DNA of 53,963 bases from Sphingomonas hankookensis (GTDB taxonomy: Bacteria > Pseudomonadota > Alphaproteobacteria > Sphingomonadales > Sphingomonadaceae), in contig NZ_JAKREV010000010.1 of NCBI RefSeq assembly GCF_022664465.1, forward strand, positions 1-53,963, given 5' to 3'. Within the stretch, counting starts at the first letter, position 1, and every line of letters begins with the position of its first letter. This document shows positions 1-9,079 of the stretch, piece after piece. The notes beneath the pieces were generated by a model, which saw only the letters and a program-made list of their open reading frames with translations, searched no databases and was not told where the DNA came from. The translations under genes and the position numbers were made by a program.

Positions 1-2
1 AT

Positions 3-359
3 GGCACCGAGCTGACCTCAAACGCGGTGCTGGCGTGGTCGGGCGATGCCGGCGTCGAGTGGCACTATATCGCTCCGGGCAAACCGACGCAGAACGGGTT
101 CGTCGAAAGCTTTAACGGTCGCATGCGCGACGAACTGCTCAACGAGACGCTGTTTTTCACGGTCCGCCAGGCGCGGGCGATCCTCGCCCGCTGGGTCGAG
201 GACTACAACACCGAGCGGCCACACTCGTCGCTCGGCTACGCCACACCGGCCGCCTTTGCCGCCGAACTCGAAAAGCAACGGTGGGGTTTAAACCCGACCG
301 TTGCTTCACCCGCGCTCCTGCGCGACAACAACGGTCGGTCTCTGGTTGCCGCTGGATGA
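3..359 (+). mobile_element. IS3-family transposase OrfB, C-terminal part, cut by the left edge
   Basis: The reading frame is already open at the first bases and ends with TGA at 357-359. It encodes the end of an rve-type integrase: a [13 protein letters not shown] stretch carries the last catalytic Glu of the DDE triad, followed by the family-typical [12 protein letters not shown] motif near the end. The first two Asp residues lie outside the window. Just downstream, around 360-373, the sequence AAAGGCGGGGGTCA resembles the right terminal inverted repeat of IS3-type elements ending in TGACCCCC, so the element probably stops there. The remaining stretch to 490 holds no gene I can see. Confidence 0.85.
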
Positions 360-490
360 AAGGCGGGGGTCACGTCAATCTGAATGAACGTCGGAACTTG
401 GGGAGGCGAATAGGAGCCAGGAATGGCGGATATTGGGTCAGAGCGAAACGGATCGCTGGCCGGACCGTTACCGAAAGACTGTCTGATGGC

Positions 491-1402
491 TTAGCGTGCG
501 TCTATTTTCGGCTCGCCGCACATCGCGATGAAGGCACGTAATGGCGGCGATGCCAGTCTGTTGGGGTAGTAAAGCCGCGGTCCGTCGAATTGCGGCCAGA
601 GTTCGGGCAACACAGCGACAAGCGTTCCGAGCGCCAAATCCTCGTCCATCCAGTTCCGGAACATGCCGATTATACCCAAGCCTGCTCGAGCATAGGCCAA
701 TCCAGAATTGAGGGCGTTCACGCCAAGCACTAGCTTCGTAAGAGGCGTCACTTCGACGGCTTGATCGCCCTGTCGTAACCGCCACGGGATTATGGAGCCA
801 TTCGGGAGTCGGTAGCGAATCGCATCATGCCCGGTCAGTTCCTCCAGCGAGTCCGGCATGCCCCTACGTTCGAGATAAGCAGGCGAAGCTGCCAACCCGA
901 CCTCTTGTCGCCGCGGGCCGATCGGCACCGAGACCATGCCATCTTGCAGCGCATCGCCGTAGCGGACGCCGGCATCGCAGCCATCGGCAACGATGTCGAC
1001 GAGATCATTCTCGACGTGGACTTCGACCACGACGTCCGGGTGCCGTTCCCGGTAGGCGGCCAGCAGGGGCGGAAGGATGTCCGGCACGATCGCGCCTGGC
1101 ACGTTCAGCTTCAGCCGCCCGCGAACGTGATTGGTGCTGCCGGTCGCGTCCGCACAGGCTTGGTCGATCTTTGCGAAAAGCGGAATGATCCGCTCAGCGA
1201 GTGCTTCGCCTTGCTCGGTTGCCCTGATGCTGCGGGTGGTCCGGAGCATAAGAGGCGTGCCAAGCTCCCGCTCTAGCCGCGACACGGTGGTGCTGACCTT
1301 GGACGCCGCCATACCCAGGCGCTGTGCTGCGGCGCGAAAGCCACCTTCGCGAAGTACGGCGAGGAAGACGAGGAGATCGTCAGCGCTGATATTGTTCTGC
1401 AT
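491..1402 (-). CDS. LysR-family transcriptional regulator
   Basis: A full-length LysR regulator of 303 residues. The winged helix-turn-helix occupies about residues 8-67 (FRAAAQRLGMAASKVSTTVS, then LERELGTPLMLRTTR), and the periplasmic-binding-protein-like effector domain runs from about 90 to the end, with the GRLKLNVP strand at its start. It is divergent from the NmrA-type reductase gene that begins 86 bp away, the classic LysR arrangement, so that gene is the likely target; the inducer is not predictable. An AAGG ribosome site precedes the ATG. The IS3 tail lies just beyond its 3' end but the C-terminus looks intact. Confidence 0.9.
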   Translation of the reverse strand: MQNNISADDLLVFLAVLREGGFRAAAQRLGMAASKVSTTVSRLERELGTPLMLRTTRSIRATEQGEALAERIIPLFAKIDQACADATGSTNHVRGRLKLNVPGAIVPDILPPLLAAYRERHPDVVVEVHVENDLVDIVADGCDAGVRYGDALQDGMVSVPIGPRRQEVGLAASPAYLERRGMPDSLEELTGHDAIRYRLPNGSIIPWRLRQGDQAVEVTPLTKLVLGVNALNSGLAYARAGLGIIGMFRNWMDEDLALGTLVAVLPELWPQFDGPRLYYPNRLASPPLRAFIAMCGEPKIDAR

Positions 1403-1488
1403 CGCGAACGCCTTGTTCCAATTTACGCCGCTTATCGTTGGCCCGAAGATCGATCATCTCCTGACCACATCATCAGCCGGAGACAATC

Positions 1489-2355
1489 ATGATCATCGTT
1501 ACCGGAGCGACAGGACAGCTTGGCAGGCGGATCGTCGTTGAACTGCTCGAGCGCGTGCCTCCTGAGCGGGTCAGCGTCAGTGTCCGCTCGCCAGAGAAGG
1601 CCAGCGATCTTGCCGCCCGCGGCGTTCGGGTCCGCCAAGGCGATTATGATCGGCCGGAAAGCCTACGGCATGCATGGGAGGGGGCGGAGCAACTGTTGCT
1701 GGTTTCGTCCAACGCGGCAGCTAGCGGCGGGGATCCTATCGCCCAGCATGTCAACGCAATCGCCATCGCCAAAGAACTCGGCGTTTCACGCATCTTTTAC
1801 ACCAGCCAGGTCTCCGCCTCACCGACCTCGCTATTCCCGCCCGGACGCGACCATGCAGCCACCGAAGAGCTGCTGGCACGTTCTGGAATTGCATGGACGG
1901 CGCTTCGTCATGGGTTTTATGCGCAAAGCCTGCTGGCGATGCAGGCGCAAGGCTTTGCGAGCGGCACGATCACAGCACCTGTCGACGGCCCGGTTGCATG
2001 GACGAGCCACGACGACCTCGCTGCAGCCGACGCGGCACTGCTGGCGGGCGACCAGGTCATCGACGGGCCAACTCCGCCACTGACCGGGTCCGAAGCCCTG
2101 GACCTGTCCGGCATCACCCGAGTGGCGGGTGAAGTGACGGGGAAGGCAATCTCACGCGCTATGATCAGCTTGGAGGATCTTGATGCCCGAGCCCGCCAGA
2201 ACGGTGTTCCTGTAAGCACTCGGGCGATCATGCTGGGCTATTTTCAAGCCGCGGAAGCGGGTGAGTTCGCAAGGGTCGATCCGACACTCGCCCACATTCT
2301 CGGCCGTGCGCCAGTTCCGATAAACGCATTCCTCCAACATCACCTGCCACGGTGA
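1489..2355 (+). CDS. NmrA/QorB-like NAD(P)-binding reductase
   Basis: An atypical short-chain dehydrogenase of 288 residues. The nucleotide-binding motif GATGQLG is at residues 6-12, and an RSPEKASDL segment after the second strand is typical of QorB-type NAD(P)H:quinone oxidoreductases. The family lacks the normal YxxxK catalytic pair and includes both enzymes and redox sensors. GGAG sits just before the ATG (ccggagacaatc). It is divergent from the LysR gene and is probably controlled by it. A close relative sharing the same motifs lies at 35482-36336. Function as a quinone reductase is inferred from family only. Confidence 0.8.
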   Translation: MIIVTGATGQLGRRIVVELLERVPPERVSVSVRSPEKASDLAARGVRVRQGDYDRPESLRHAWEGAEQLLLVSSNAAASGGDPIAQHVNAIAIAKELGVSRIFYTSQVSASPTSLFPPGRDHAATEELLARSGIAWTALRHGFYAQSLLAMQAQGFASGTITAPVDGPVAWTSHDDLAAADAALLAGDQVIDGPTPPLTGSEALDLSGITRVAGEVTGKAISRAMISLEDLDARARQNGVPVSTRAIMLGYFQAAEAGEFARVDPTLAHILGRAPVPINAFLQHHLPR

Positions 2356-2488
2356 TTGCGAGCCTCACATGAACGAGCGTCCGGTTCTGGGAATAGGCAA
2401 GCTGACTGTCAGTGACCGCTATTAGGTCTGCGTCCCAGCATCAGCTGATCACAGCATTTTGAAGCACCGGTCGCGACCCGAGCCATTG

Positions 2489-3385
2489 TCACAGCGCCAT
2501 GGCGGCTGCTGGCGCAGCGTGGAGTCGTTCGATGTCGGCACGTGGAGGCGCGCCGAACAGTCGCCTGTATTCGCGGCTGAATTGCGATGGGCTCTCATAG
2601 CCGACGGCAAAGCCTGCCGTGCTCGCCGTGGCGCCCTCCGTCAGCATCAGGCGTCTAGCCTCCTGCAACCGCAGCTGTTTTTGATACTCCAGCGGCGTCA
2701 TGCGGGTAATCGCCTTGAAGTGTACGTGGAGCGAGGAGGAGCTCATGCCGGCCTCGGCTGCGACATCGTCGATGCGGATCGGCGCGTCGAAACGCCGGCG
2801 GATGGCGGCGATGGCGCGGCTGACCTGATTGAGATGGCTGCCAGCGGTTGCGACGTGACGAAGCATCGGACCATGCGGTCCGGTGAGCAGACGATAGAGG
2901 ATCTCGCGCTCGATCAGCGGCGCCAGCGCGCGGATCGTGTCGGGTCGGTCGAGCAGGCCGACCAGCCGGCATGCCGCGTCGATCAGGTCGGGATCGCCGG
3001 GGTAGACGCCAAGCACCGGCAAGTCTGTTCGGACCAGCCCGCCGCCTTCGATCGCCATGAGATCGGCCAGGATCGAGGCATCGAGATCGATCTTGCAGCA
3101 GAGATAGGGTCGCTCGGGGCTCGCATCGAGCACATGACCGACCAGCGGCAAGTCGACCGAGACCAAGAGGTAATGGGCCGCATCATAAACCACGCTGTGC
3201 TCGCCGATCGACACCCGCTTAGACCCCTGGGCTATTATGCAAAGGGAGGCCTCGTAGACGGCAGGCGTGGGGGTGCTCGGTGCGTCGGCCCGGATCAGCG
3301 AAACATGCGGCATCGCCGTGCTGCAAATGCCTGTACCCACGACGTGTCGATGGATGAGGGCAGAGAGTTCGGCGATCCGGTCCAT
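2489..3385 (-). CDS. AraC-family transcriptional regulator (AraC_N cupin type)
   Basis: A regulator of about 298 residues. The N-terminal half has the AraC_N cupin signature (SLCIIAQGSKRVSIGE, then YDAAHYLLVSVDLPLVGHV). Two helix-turn-helix motifs follow in the last 100 residues (IRIDDVAAEAGMSSSSLHVHFK and TASTAGFAVGYESPSQFSREYRRLFG). The frame is open to 3421, but the ATG at 3385 has an AGAAGGAT ribosome site and starts the protein where relatives start. It is divergent from the SDR gene at 3534, a pairing very common for this subfamily, so it probably controls that gene and perhaps the alkene reductase beyond. Confidence 0.88.
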   Translation of the reverse strand: MDRIAELSALIHRHVVGTGICSTAMPHVSLIRADAPSTPTPAVYEASLCIIAQGSKRVSIGEHSVVYDAAHYLLVSVDLPLVGHVLDASPERPYLCCKIDLDASILADLMAIEGGGLVRTDLPVLGVYPGDPDLIDAACRLVGLLDRPDTIRALAPLIEREILYRLLTGPHGPMLRHVATAGSHLNQVSRAIAAIRRRFDAPIRIDDVAAEAGMSSSSLHVHFKAITRMTPLEYQKQLRLQEARRLMLTEGATASTAGFAVGYESPSQFSREYRRLFGAPPRADIERLHAAPAAAMAL

Positions 3386-3533
3386 GCCGACGATCCTTCT
3401 CCAATTGCGAGCTGTGGGCAAACATCTGGCGTTAATTCTAGAGGATCGTGCAAGCCATTAGGGCAATCACTCTACCGTGCGACATGGACGATGGCCCATC
3501 TGCGTCCCGTCACCACAACGGAAGGACTGCATC

Positions 3534-4259
3534 ATGGCAGGAAATATTGACAAGGTCGTCCTCATCACAGGCGCGTCGAGTGGGATCGGCGAGGCAACTG
3601 CGCGAGAAATGGCTGCGACCGGCACCCGGCTGTTCATCGGCGCGCGTCGCGGAGAGCGCCTGAAGGCACTGGCGGAGGAACTGGGCGAGACCGTCGCCTG
3701 GCGCGAACTCGACGTCACCTACGGCGCCGATTTCGATGCGTTCGTGGAGGCCGCTGAAGCGCGCTTCGGACGTGTCGACGTGCTGGTCAACAATGCGGGT
3801 GTGATGCCCCTCTCACCGCTCGCTGCGCTCAAGCGCGACGAGTGGAAGCGGATGGTCGACGTCAACATCCACGGCGTCCTCAACGGCATCGCCGCGGTCC
3901 TGCCGCGGTTCGTGGCTCAGCGAAGGGGGCATGTCGTCAATGTCGCCTCGGTCGCCGCACACATGGTGATGCCGACCGCCGCGGTTTATTGCGCCACCAA
4001 ACATGCCGTACGCGCCATCACTGAAGGGCTGCGGCAGGAGCATGACGAGGTCCGTTCGACGTTGATCTCGCCGGGCGTGGTCGCCACCGAGCTGGGCCAT
4101 GACATCACCGATCCTGAGGTTGCTGCGGCCCTGACCGGATGGCGAAAGAAGTCGCTGACGCCGGACGCGATCGCGCGAGCCGTTCGCTATGCCATCGAGC
4201 AGCCGGAGGGTGTCGACATCAATGAGGTGATCGTTCGCCCGACCGCAGCGGACATGTAA
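3534..4259 (+). CDS. SDR-family oxidoreductase
   Basis: A classical short-chain dehydrogenase of 241 residues. The cofactor motif TGASSGIG is at residues 12-19, NNAG at 86-89, and the catalytic Ser139-Tyr152-Lys156 set is complete. The ATG at 3534 is chosen over an upstream in-frame ATG at 3477 because GGAAGGAC precedes it and the protein then begins at the family start. The C-terminal ending with QPEGVDINEVIVRPTAADM is characteristic of the YdfG/serine-dehydrogenase-like branch. It is divergent from the AraC gene and upstream of an old-yellow-enzyme gene; the substrate is unknown. A paralogue with the same C-terminal signature lies at 41941-42681. Confidence 0.9.
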   Translation: MAGNIDKVVLITGASSGIGEATAREMAATGTRLFIGARRGERLKALAEELGETVAWRELDVTYGADFDAFVEAAEARFGRVDVLVNNAGVMPLSPLAALKRDEWKRMVDVNIHGVLNGIAAVLPRFVAQRRGHVVNVASVAAHMVMPTAAVYCATKHAVRAITEGLRQEHDEVRSTLISPGVVATELGHDITDPEVAAALTGWRKKSLTPDAIARAVRYAIEQPEGVDINEVIVRPTAADM

Positions 4260-4428
4260 ATGCTTGGGCGTGCCGGTGCCGAAGCGGGGACGCCCAAACG
4301 ACGAGTTCATACACATTGACGAGCGCTGAGATCAGTTAGCCAGGAGGGGATCGAAACGACTGGGGTTCGGTCATGATCGCATAGGAGGCCATTGCGGCCG
4401 TCAACGCGCCACCAGCATCTCTTCCAGA

Positions 4429-4441
4429 TCGGTTCAACCGA
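4429..4441. promoter_or_regulatory. Dyad upstream of the alkene reductase gene
   Basis: TCGGTT-C-AACCGA is a perfect 6-bp inverted repeat around one base, about 90 bp upstream of the alkene reductase start. It could be an operator for a neighbouring regulator, but no binding protein can be named from the sequence. The rest of 4260-4529 shows no gene. Confidence 0.3.
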
Positions 4442-4529
4442 CCATGAATGTGGCCGAACGCCGGACCATAACGGCAGCTTGTCCGTTCAGCGTTCCTGAT
4501 CTTGCACTGCTTGATGGATATCGCCGACC

Positions 4530-5639
4530 ATGCCCGACCATTCCGCATCGCCCATATTGCAGCCCGTCCAGATCGGCGACCTGTCGCTGCGCAACCGCAT
4601 CGTCATGGCGCCGTTGACGCGCAGCCGTTCGAACGACGACGGGATCCCGCCCGCTTTCGCCGCAGACTATTACTCACAGCGCGCTGACGCCGGGATCATC
4701 ATAAGCGAAGCGACCAACGTATCTCCCCAGGCGGTCGGCTATGCGTTAACACCGGGTATCTGGAACGAACAGCAAATCGAGGCGTGGCGCCCGATCGTGC
4801 AGGCTGTCCATGATCGTGGCGGCGTCATATTTCTTCAGTTGTGGCATACTGGGCGTATCTCGCATCCGGACCTACAGGGCGGAAAACCGCCGGTTGCGCC
4901 GTCGGCCATCAAGCCGGTTGGACAGGCATTCACCAAGGATGGGATGAAGGACCACGTAACGCCGCGAGCCCTGGAAACGGACGAGATCCCTGGCATCGTC
5001 GAGGATTATCGTCGCGCCGCCACCAACGCCAAGGCGGCAGGGTTCGATGGGGTCGAAGTCCATTCGGCGAACAACTATCTGCTTGAACAGTTCGTACGCG
5101 ACAGCACCAACCGGCGAACCGACCCCTATGGCGGGTCAATCGAAAACCGTCTGCGCTTCCCCCTCGAGGTCGTCGACGCGGTCGTCGGCGTTTGGGGCGC
5201 AGGGCGTGTCGGCATCCGGTTGTCGCCAGCAACGACAATGCCCGGCGAGACGCCGCTCGACAGCACCGTGATGGAAACCTTCGGCATTTATGTTGATGCG
5301 CTGTCTCAGCGCGGCCTGCTCTATGTCCACGACATCGAGGGCGTGACGCAGCAGACACGTGACGCAGATGGCGTCGACTTTGCTGCGCTGCGCAAGCGCT
5401 TCAAAGGGGCTTATATCGCGAACAACCAGTACACGCTCAAGCTGGCCGAAGAGGTTCTTGAGCGTGGCGATGCCGACCTGTTCAGCATGGGGCGGCCGTT
5501 CATTGCCAACCCCGATCTCGTTGATCGCCTGCGCACAGGTGCGCCGCTTGCAGAGGCGCCAAAAGAGTATTGGTATGGCGGCGGGTCGGTCGGCTATTCC
5601 GACTGGCCGACGATGCGCGGGAATCCAGATCGCAGCTGA
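4530..5639 (+). CDS. Old-yellow-enzyme alkene reductase (NemA type)
   Basis: FMN-dependent ene-reductase of 369 residues, the usual length. It begins with the LRNRIVMAPLTRSRS strand, has the His178-x-x-Asn181-x-Tyr183 motif (HSANNY) that binds the activated alkene and donates the proton, then the RTDPYGGSIENR phosphate/FMN-binding stretch and the FSMGRPFIANPDL segment near the C-terminus. Members reduce activated C=C bonds, nitro compounds and nitrate esters using NADPH. It follows the SDR gene on the same strand after about 270 bp. The ribosome site is weak (GGAT). Role in electrophile detoxification is inferred from family. Confidence 0.92.
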   Translation: MPDHSASPILQPVQIGDLSLRNRIVMAPLTRSRSNDDGIPPAFAADYYSQRADAGIIISEATNVSPQAVGYALTPGIWNEQQIEAWRPIVQAVHDRGGVIFLQLWHTGRISHPDLQGGKPPVAPSAIKPVGQAFTKDGMKDHVTPRALETDEIPGIVEDYRRAATNAKAAGFDGVEVHSANNYLLEQFVRDSTNRRTDPYGGSIENRLRFPLEVVDAVVGVWGAGRVGIRLSPATTMPGETPLDSTVMETFGIYVDALSQRGLLYVHDIEGVTQQTRDADGVDFAALRKRFKGAYIANNQYTLKLAEEVLERGDADLFSMGRPFIANPDLVDRLRTGAPLAEAPKEYWYGGGSVGYSDWPTMRGNPDRS

Positions 5640-6199
5640 CCCAGCCCCTCACATCAGAGCCAGCCGTAGGATCGAGCTCATACCGCAGGTTAATCGCGAC
5701 GAGGCCTCCGGGTGTCGGTGAGCGAGGTTGGGGTTGTGGCCACCGTCGGCGCAGGGGCGATCGCAAGTCCAGCCGCCGCGCCGACAGTGCTGCCATTGGC
5801 GCTGCTTCTCTAAATTTTTCCTCGGGAAGCTGCCGTGCGGTTCGGCGGGGAAAGCGCCTATGACGCAGTCCCCGCTTCCGACATTAATGGGGGTCCGAAG
5901 TTGGAGCTTTGGAAGATGACAACTGAATGTCCGGGATTGGGTCGAAGCCGCTCAACACGAGGATGAGAACAATTCTACCCTTCAAGAGGGTCAGAGCCTA
6001 CGAGCGTAACGATCCGAAGACCAATCCATGAGCGGTCCTAGGCTAGTATGCCGCGATCCGATGGATCGTATTCGAATAGATATAATGACCGAGCTGCGGA
6101 TATGATGCGGGCCGAAGACGTTCCCGTCTTGATCCCCAGGCGCATCGTGCGCCGGTCATTCTACCTCGGGGCATTATCACAATGTTTTGCGAGGCTGAT
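5640..6199. other. Intergenic stretch without a recognisable gene
   Basis: About 560 bp between the alkene reductase and the next SDR. Short open frames occur on both strands but none has a plausible ribosome site with protein-like composition. The segment is less GC-rich than its surroundings in its second half. I see no tRNA, IS end or strong hairpin here. The promoter of the downstream cluster presumably lies in the last 150 bp. Confidence 0.5.
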
Positions 6200-7207
6200 A
6201 TGGCGAAGACCATAGTGGTGACGGGCGGCAGTGCAGGCATCGGACTTGCCATTGCCGAGAAGTTTGCGATTGCCGGTTGGCAGCTAGGCATCTTGGGGCG
6301 CCACCGGGCTCGGCTCGAGCAAGCGCAGGCGATGCTTTTGTTGGCAGGCGCCTCAAAAGTCCTGGCGATCAGTGTCGACGTCGTGGACGCAGACGCGGTC
6401 GACGCCGCCGCAGCGCGAATAGAGGATGAGCTTGGGCCGATCGATGCCTGGGTCAACAACGCTATGTCCACCGTCGTCGCGCGTGCGGATCACATTACCG
6501 CCGCCGAATACGCCCGTGTTACGGCCACGACCTATCTGAGCCAGGTGCATGGGACTCTCGCCGCTCTCCGTTATATGAAGACGCGCGACAAGGGCGCCAT
6601 CATCCAGGTATCCTCAGGCCTCGCGCTTCGACCCGCACCACTCCAGGCGGCGTATTGCGCCGCCAAGGCCGCCGTAACCGGGTTCACGGACTCGCTGCGC
6701 GCTGAGCTGATCGCCGATAAAAGTAGGATCACCTTATCCGTCGTCTACCTGCCGGCGGTGAACACACCGCAGCCGACCTGGGCCCGCAATCATAGCGGTC
6801 GCGAACAAGTGCTGCCTGATCCGCTGTTTGATCCGCGGCTATGCGCCAAGGCGGTGCAAGAGGCGGTGGAGCGGCCACAGCGCGAATTCTGGGTCGGACG
6901 CTCGACCGCCATGATGGCGCTTGGGCAGTCACTTGCGCCTGAGTTCGCCGATCAGCAGGCGGCCAAGCAGATCGACGCCATGACCGGTGACCCCGCACCG
7001 GACCGCGTCGGCAACCTCGACGAACCGGGCGAAGGGCCAGCTGCCATCGATGGGCCGTCGCCCGACCGTGTAAAATCGAGCCGCCGTGAGATCTTCTCTA
7101 GCCGACAACGGGACCTGCTTAAGGTCGCGGCAGCGGGTGCCCTGCTCAGCACAGGTGCAGCAGCAGGCTTTAGCCTAAGCCGGCTCCTGCCGCGACTTCG
7201 CCCATGA
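6200..7207 (+). CDS. SDR-family oxidoreductase with hydrophobic C-terminal anchor
   Basis: A short-chain dehydrogenase of 335 residues, longer than the usual 250. It has TGGSAGIG near the start, NNAMSTV in place of NNAG, and the YCAAKAAV active-site segment. After the catalytic domain there is a Pro/Asp-rich linker and then a hydrophobic C-terminal helix (VAAAGALLSTGAAAGFSLSR) followed by Arg residues, which looks like a tail anchor. GAGG precedes the ATG at 6200, preferred over the upstream ATG at 6182. The stop overlaps the start of the GH15 gene (ATGA), so the two are translationally coupled. Confidence 0.85.
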   Translation: MAKTIVVTGGSAGIGLAIAEKFAIAGWQLGILGRHRARLEQAQAMLLLAGASKVLAISVDVVDADAVDAAAARIEDELGPIDAWVNNAMSTVVARADHITAAEYARVTATTYLSQVHGTLAALRYMKTRDKGAIIQVSSGLALRPAPLQAAYCAAKAAVTGFTDSLRAELIADKSRITLSVVYLPAVNTPQPTWARNHSGREQVLPDPLFDPRLCAKAVQEAVERPQREFWVGRSTAMMALGQSLAPEFADQQAAKQIDAMTGDPAPDRVGNLDEPGEGPAAIDGPSPDRVKSSRREIFSSRQRDLLKVAAAGALLSTGAAAGFSLSRLLPRLRP

Positions 7208-9030
7208 ACGGTCTGCTCGACGTCGTCCGCGGCAAGATCGCCGCGCCTGTGGCAGGCGGCACCAGGGTCGATGGCTATCTTGCACTGGAGGATTACGGCG
7301 CGCTGGGTGACGGTCGCTCGGTAGCGCTGTCGGGGGCCGACGGTTCGATCGACTGGTGGTGCGTTCCCAACCTCGACTCTCCGCCACTGTTCGACCGATT
7401 ACTTGATCCGGAGGAGGGTGGCCGCTTCGTCATCGCGCCGGTCGAGAGCTTCGAGGTGGAGCGGCGCTACCTGCCCGACAGCAACGTGCTTGAGACGATC
7501 TTCACGACAGCGTCAGGTCGCGCCAAGCTGACGGAATCGATGAACAGCGGCACGGCAGGGCGACTGCCTTGGGCCGAACTTGGTCGTCGCATCGAAGGGC
7601 TCGACGGCTCTGTCAGGTTCCAGCTGAATATGCGTCCGGGGCGTCGCGCAAACGGCGCCAGTCCCTATCAGTCGACGATCGGCAAGCACGCCGTCTTCCA
7701 TGTCGGCACGGTGCTTGGGCTGCTGCTCCATAGTGAAGGCATCACGGTCGAACGCTCCGACGAGGCAGTGACGGCTGAGTTCACGGTCGTGCAGGGGCAG
7801 CGGGAGATCGTAGCGATCGTCGCCGGCGAGGACGAACCGCTGATCGTGCCTAAAATCGATAAGATCGACGAGCGCATCGATACATCCGATGCGGAGTGGC
7901 GAGTGTGGTCCGAGCAGATCGAATATGACGGCGACCGGCGACCGGAATTCATCCGCAGCGTGCTCGCACTCAAGCTGCTGCTGTTCTCGCCGTCGGGCGC
8001 AATCGCCGCGGCCGCCACGACATCGCTGCCGGAGGGTATCGGCGGCAAAAAGAACTACGACTATCGCTACGCGTGGATCCGCGACGCTGGCTACACCATC
8101 AAGGCCTTCCTGGCAGCAGGTGCGCAGGCGGAGGCCAAGGCGGCGTTCAGCTGGCTGCTGAAGCGATTGGAAGAGCATGGCGCGCGGGTCTGCTACTCGC
8201 TCGATGGCGCCATCGTACCAAGCTTGAGCGAGATCGAAGTGCCAGGCTATCGGCGGTCCACACCCGTCCAGATCGGCAACGCGGCGACCGACCAGCACCA
8301 GCATGGCATCTATGGGGACATCTTCGAGACGGCCTCGCGCTTCGTCGAGTGCGGCAACATACTTGATGCATCCAGCGCCGAACTTCTTTCACACCTTGCC
8401 GATGAGTGCGCTGACGTGTGGCGCAAGAAGGATGCCGGCATCTGGGAGCTGGAGGAGTCCCAGCATTATACTATGTCGAAGGTCAGTTGCTGGCAGGCGC
8501 TGGCGCGTGCCGTCGAACTCGCCGACGAGGGTCAGCTGCCCACTACGTGTCGCGAACGTTGGTCGCGTGAGCGCGACCGGATTGCCGGATGGATCGAGGA
8601 GAACTGCTGGTCAGAAACCAAGCAGGCGTTCGTTTTCTATCCCGGCAGTGAGAAGCTCGACGCCTCCCTTGCGCTGATGGTGCGCTTCGGCTTCGACGGC
8701 CGTGAGCGGCTTGTAAAAACCCTCGATGCGATCGACGCCGAGCTCGGCGCTGGGCCCTATCATTATCGCTACACTGACGTCTCCGCCGAGGAAGGCTGCT
8801 TCCTCGCATGCACCTTCTGGATGGTGGAGGCACGCGCGCTGCTCGGTCAGCGTGAGCGCGCCGAGCAGGTGTTCGACGCCATCACCACCGCTCTCGACCG
8901 CGGGGTCGGCATAATGACTGAGATGGCCGATCCGCGCACCGGCACGTTCCTTGGCAACCTTCCGCAGGGCCTGTCGCATCTAGCGCACGTCATGGCGCTC
9001 GATGTGCTCGCGGCCGAGGATGATTGCTGA
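7204..9030 (+). CDS. Glycoside hydrolase family 15 protein (glucoamylase/trehalase-like)
   Basis: A 608-residue two-domain GH15 protein: an N-terminal beta-sandwich domain (about 1-230) and a C-terminal (alpha/alpha)6 barrel. Visible motifs are YDYRYAWIRDAGYT at the start of the barrel, the central GIWELEESQHYTMSKVSCW block bearing the catalytic Glu, and the GNLPQGLSHLAHVMAL end typical of bacterial family members. Such proteins release glucose from trehalose or alpha-glucans. No signal peptide is visible, so it is probably cytoplasmic. It is coupled by ATGA to the SDR upstream and followed after 49 bp by another SDR; the cluster looks like a stress or osmolyte block, which is inference. Confidence 0.9.
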   Translation: MNGLLDVVRGKIAAPVAGGTRVDGYLALEDYGALGDGRSVALSGADGSIDWWCVPNLDSPPLFDRLLDPEEGGRFVIAPVESFEVERRYLPDSNVLETIFTTASGRAKLTESMNSGTAGRLPWAELGRRIEGLDGSVRFQLNMRPGRRANGASPYQSTIGKHAVFHVGTVLGLLLHSEGITVERSDEAVTAEFTVVQGQREIVAIVAGEDEPLIVPKIDKIDERIDTSDAEWRVWSEQIEYDGDRRPEFIRSVLALKLLLFSPSGAIAAAATTSLPEGIGGKKNYDYRYAWIRDAGYTIKAFLAAGAQAEAKAAFSWLLKRLEEHGARVCYSLDGAIVPSLSEIEVPGYRRSTPVQIGNAATDQHQHGIYGDIFETASRFVECGNILDASSAELLSHLADECADVWRKKDAGIWELEESQHYTMSKVSCWQALARAVELADEGQLPTTCRERWSRERDRIAGWIEENCWSETKQAFVFYPGSEKLDASLALMVRFGFDGRERLVKTLDAIDAELGAGPYHYRYTDVSAEEGCFLACTFWMVEARALLGQRERAEQVFDAITTALDRGVGIMTEMADPRTGTFLGNLPQGLSHLAHVMALDVLAAEDDC

Positions 9031-9079
9031 CGGCCTTCGACACTTTCCCACCACGTCACACCCAAGCTGGAGCAATTAC

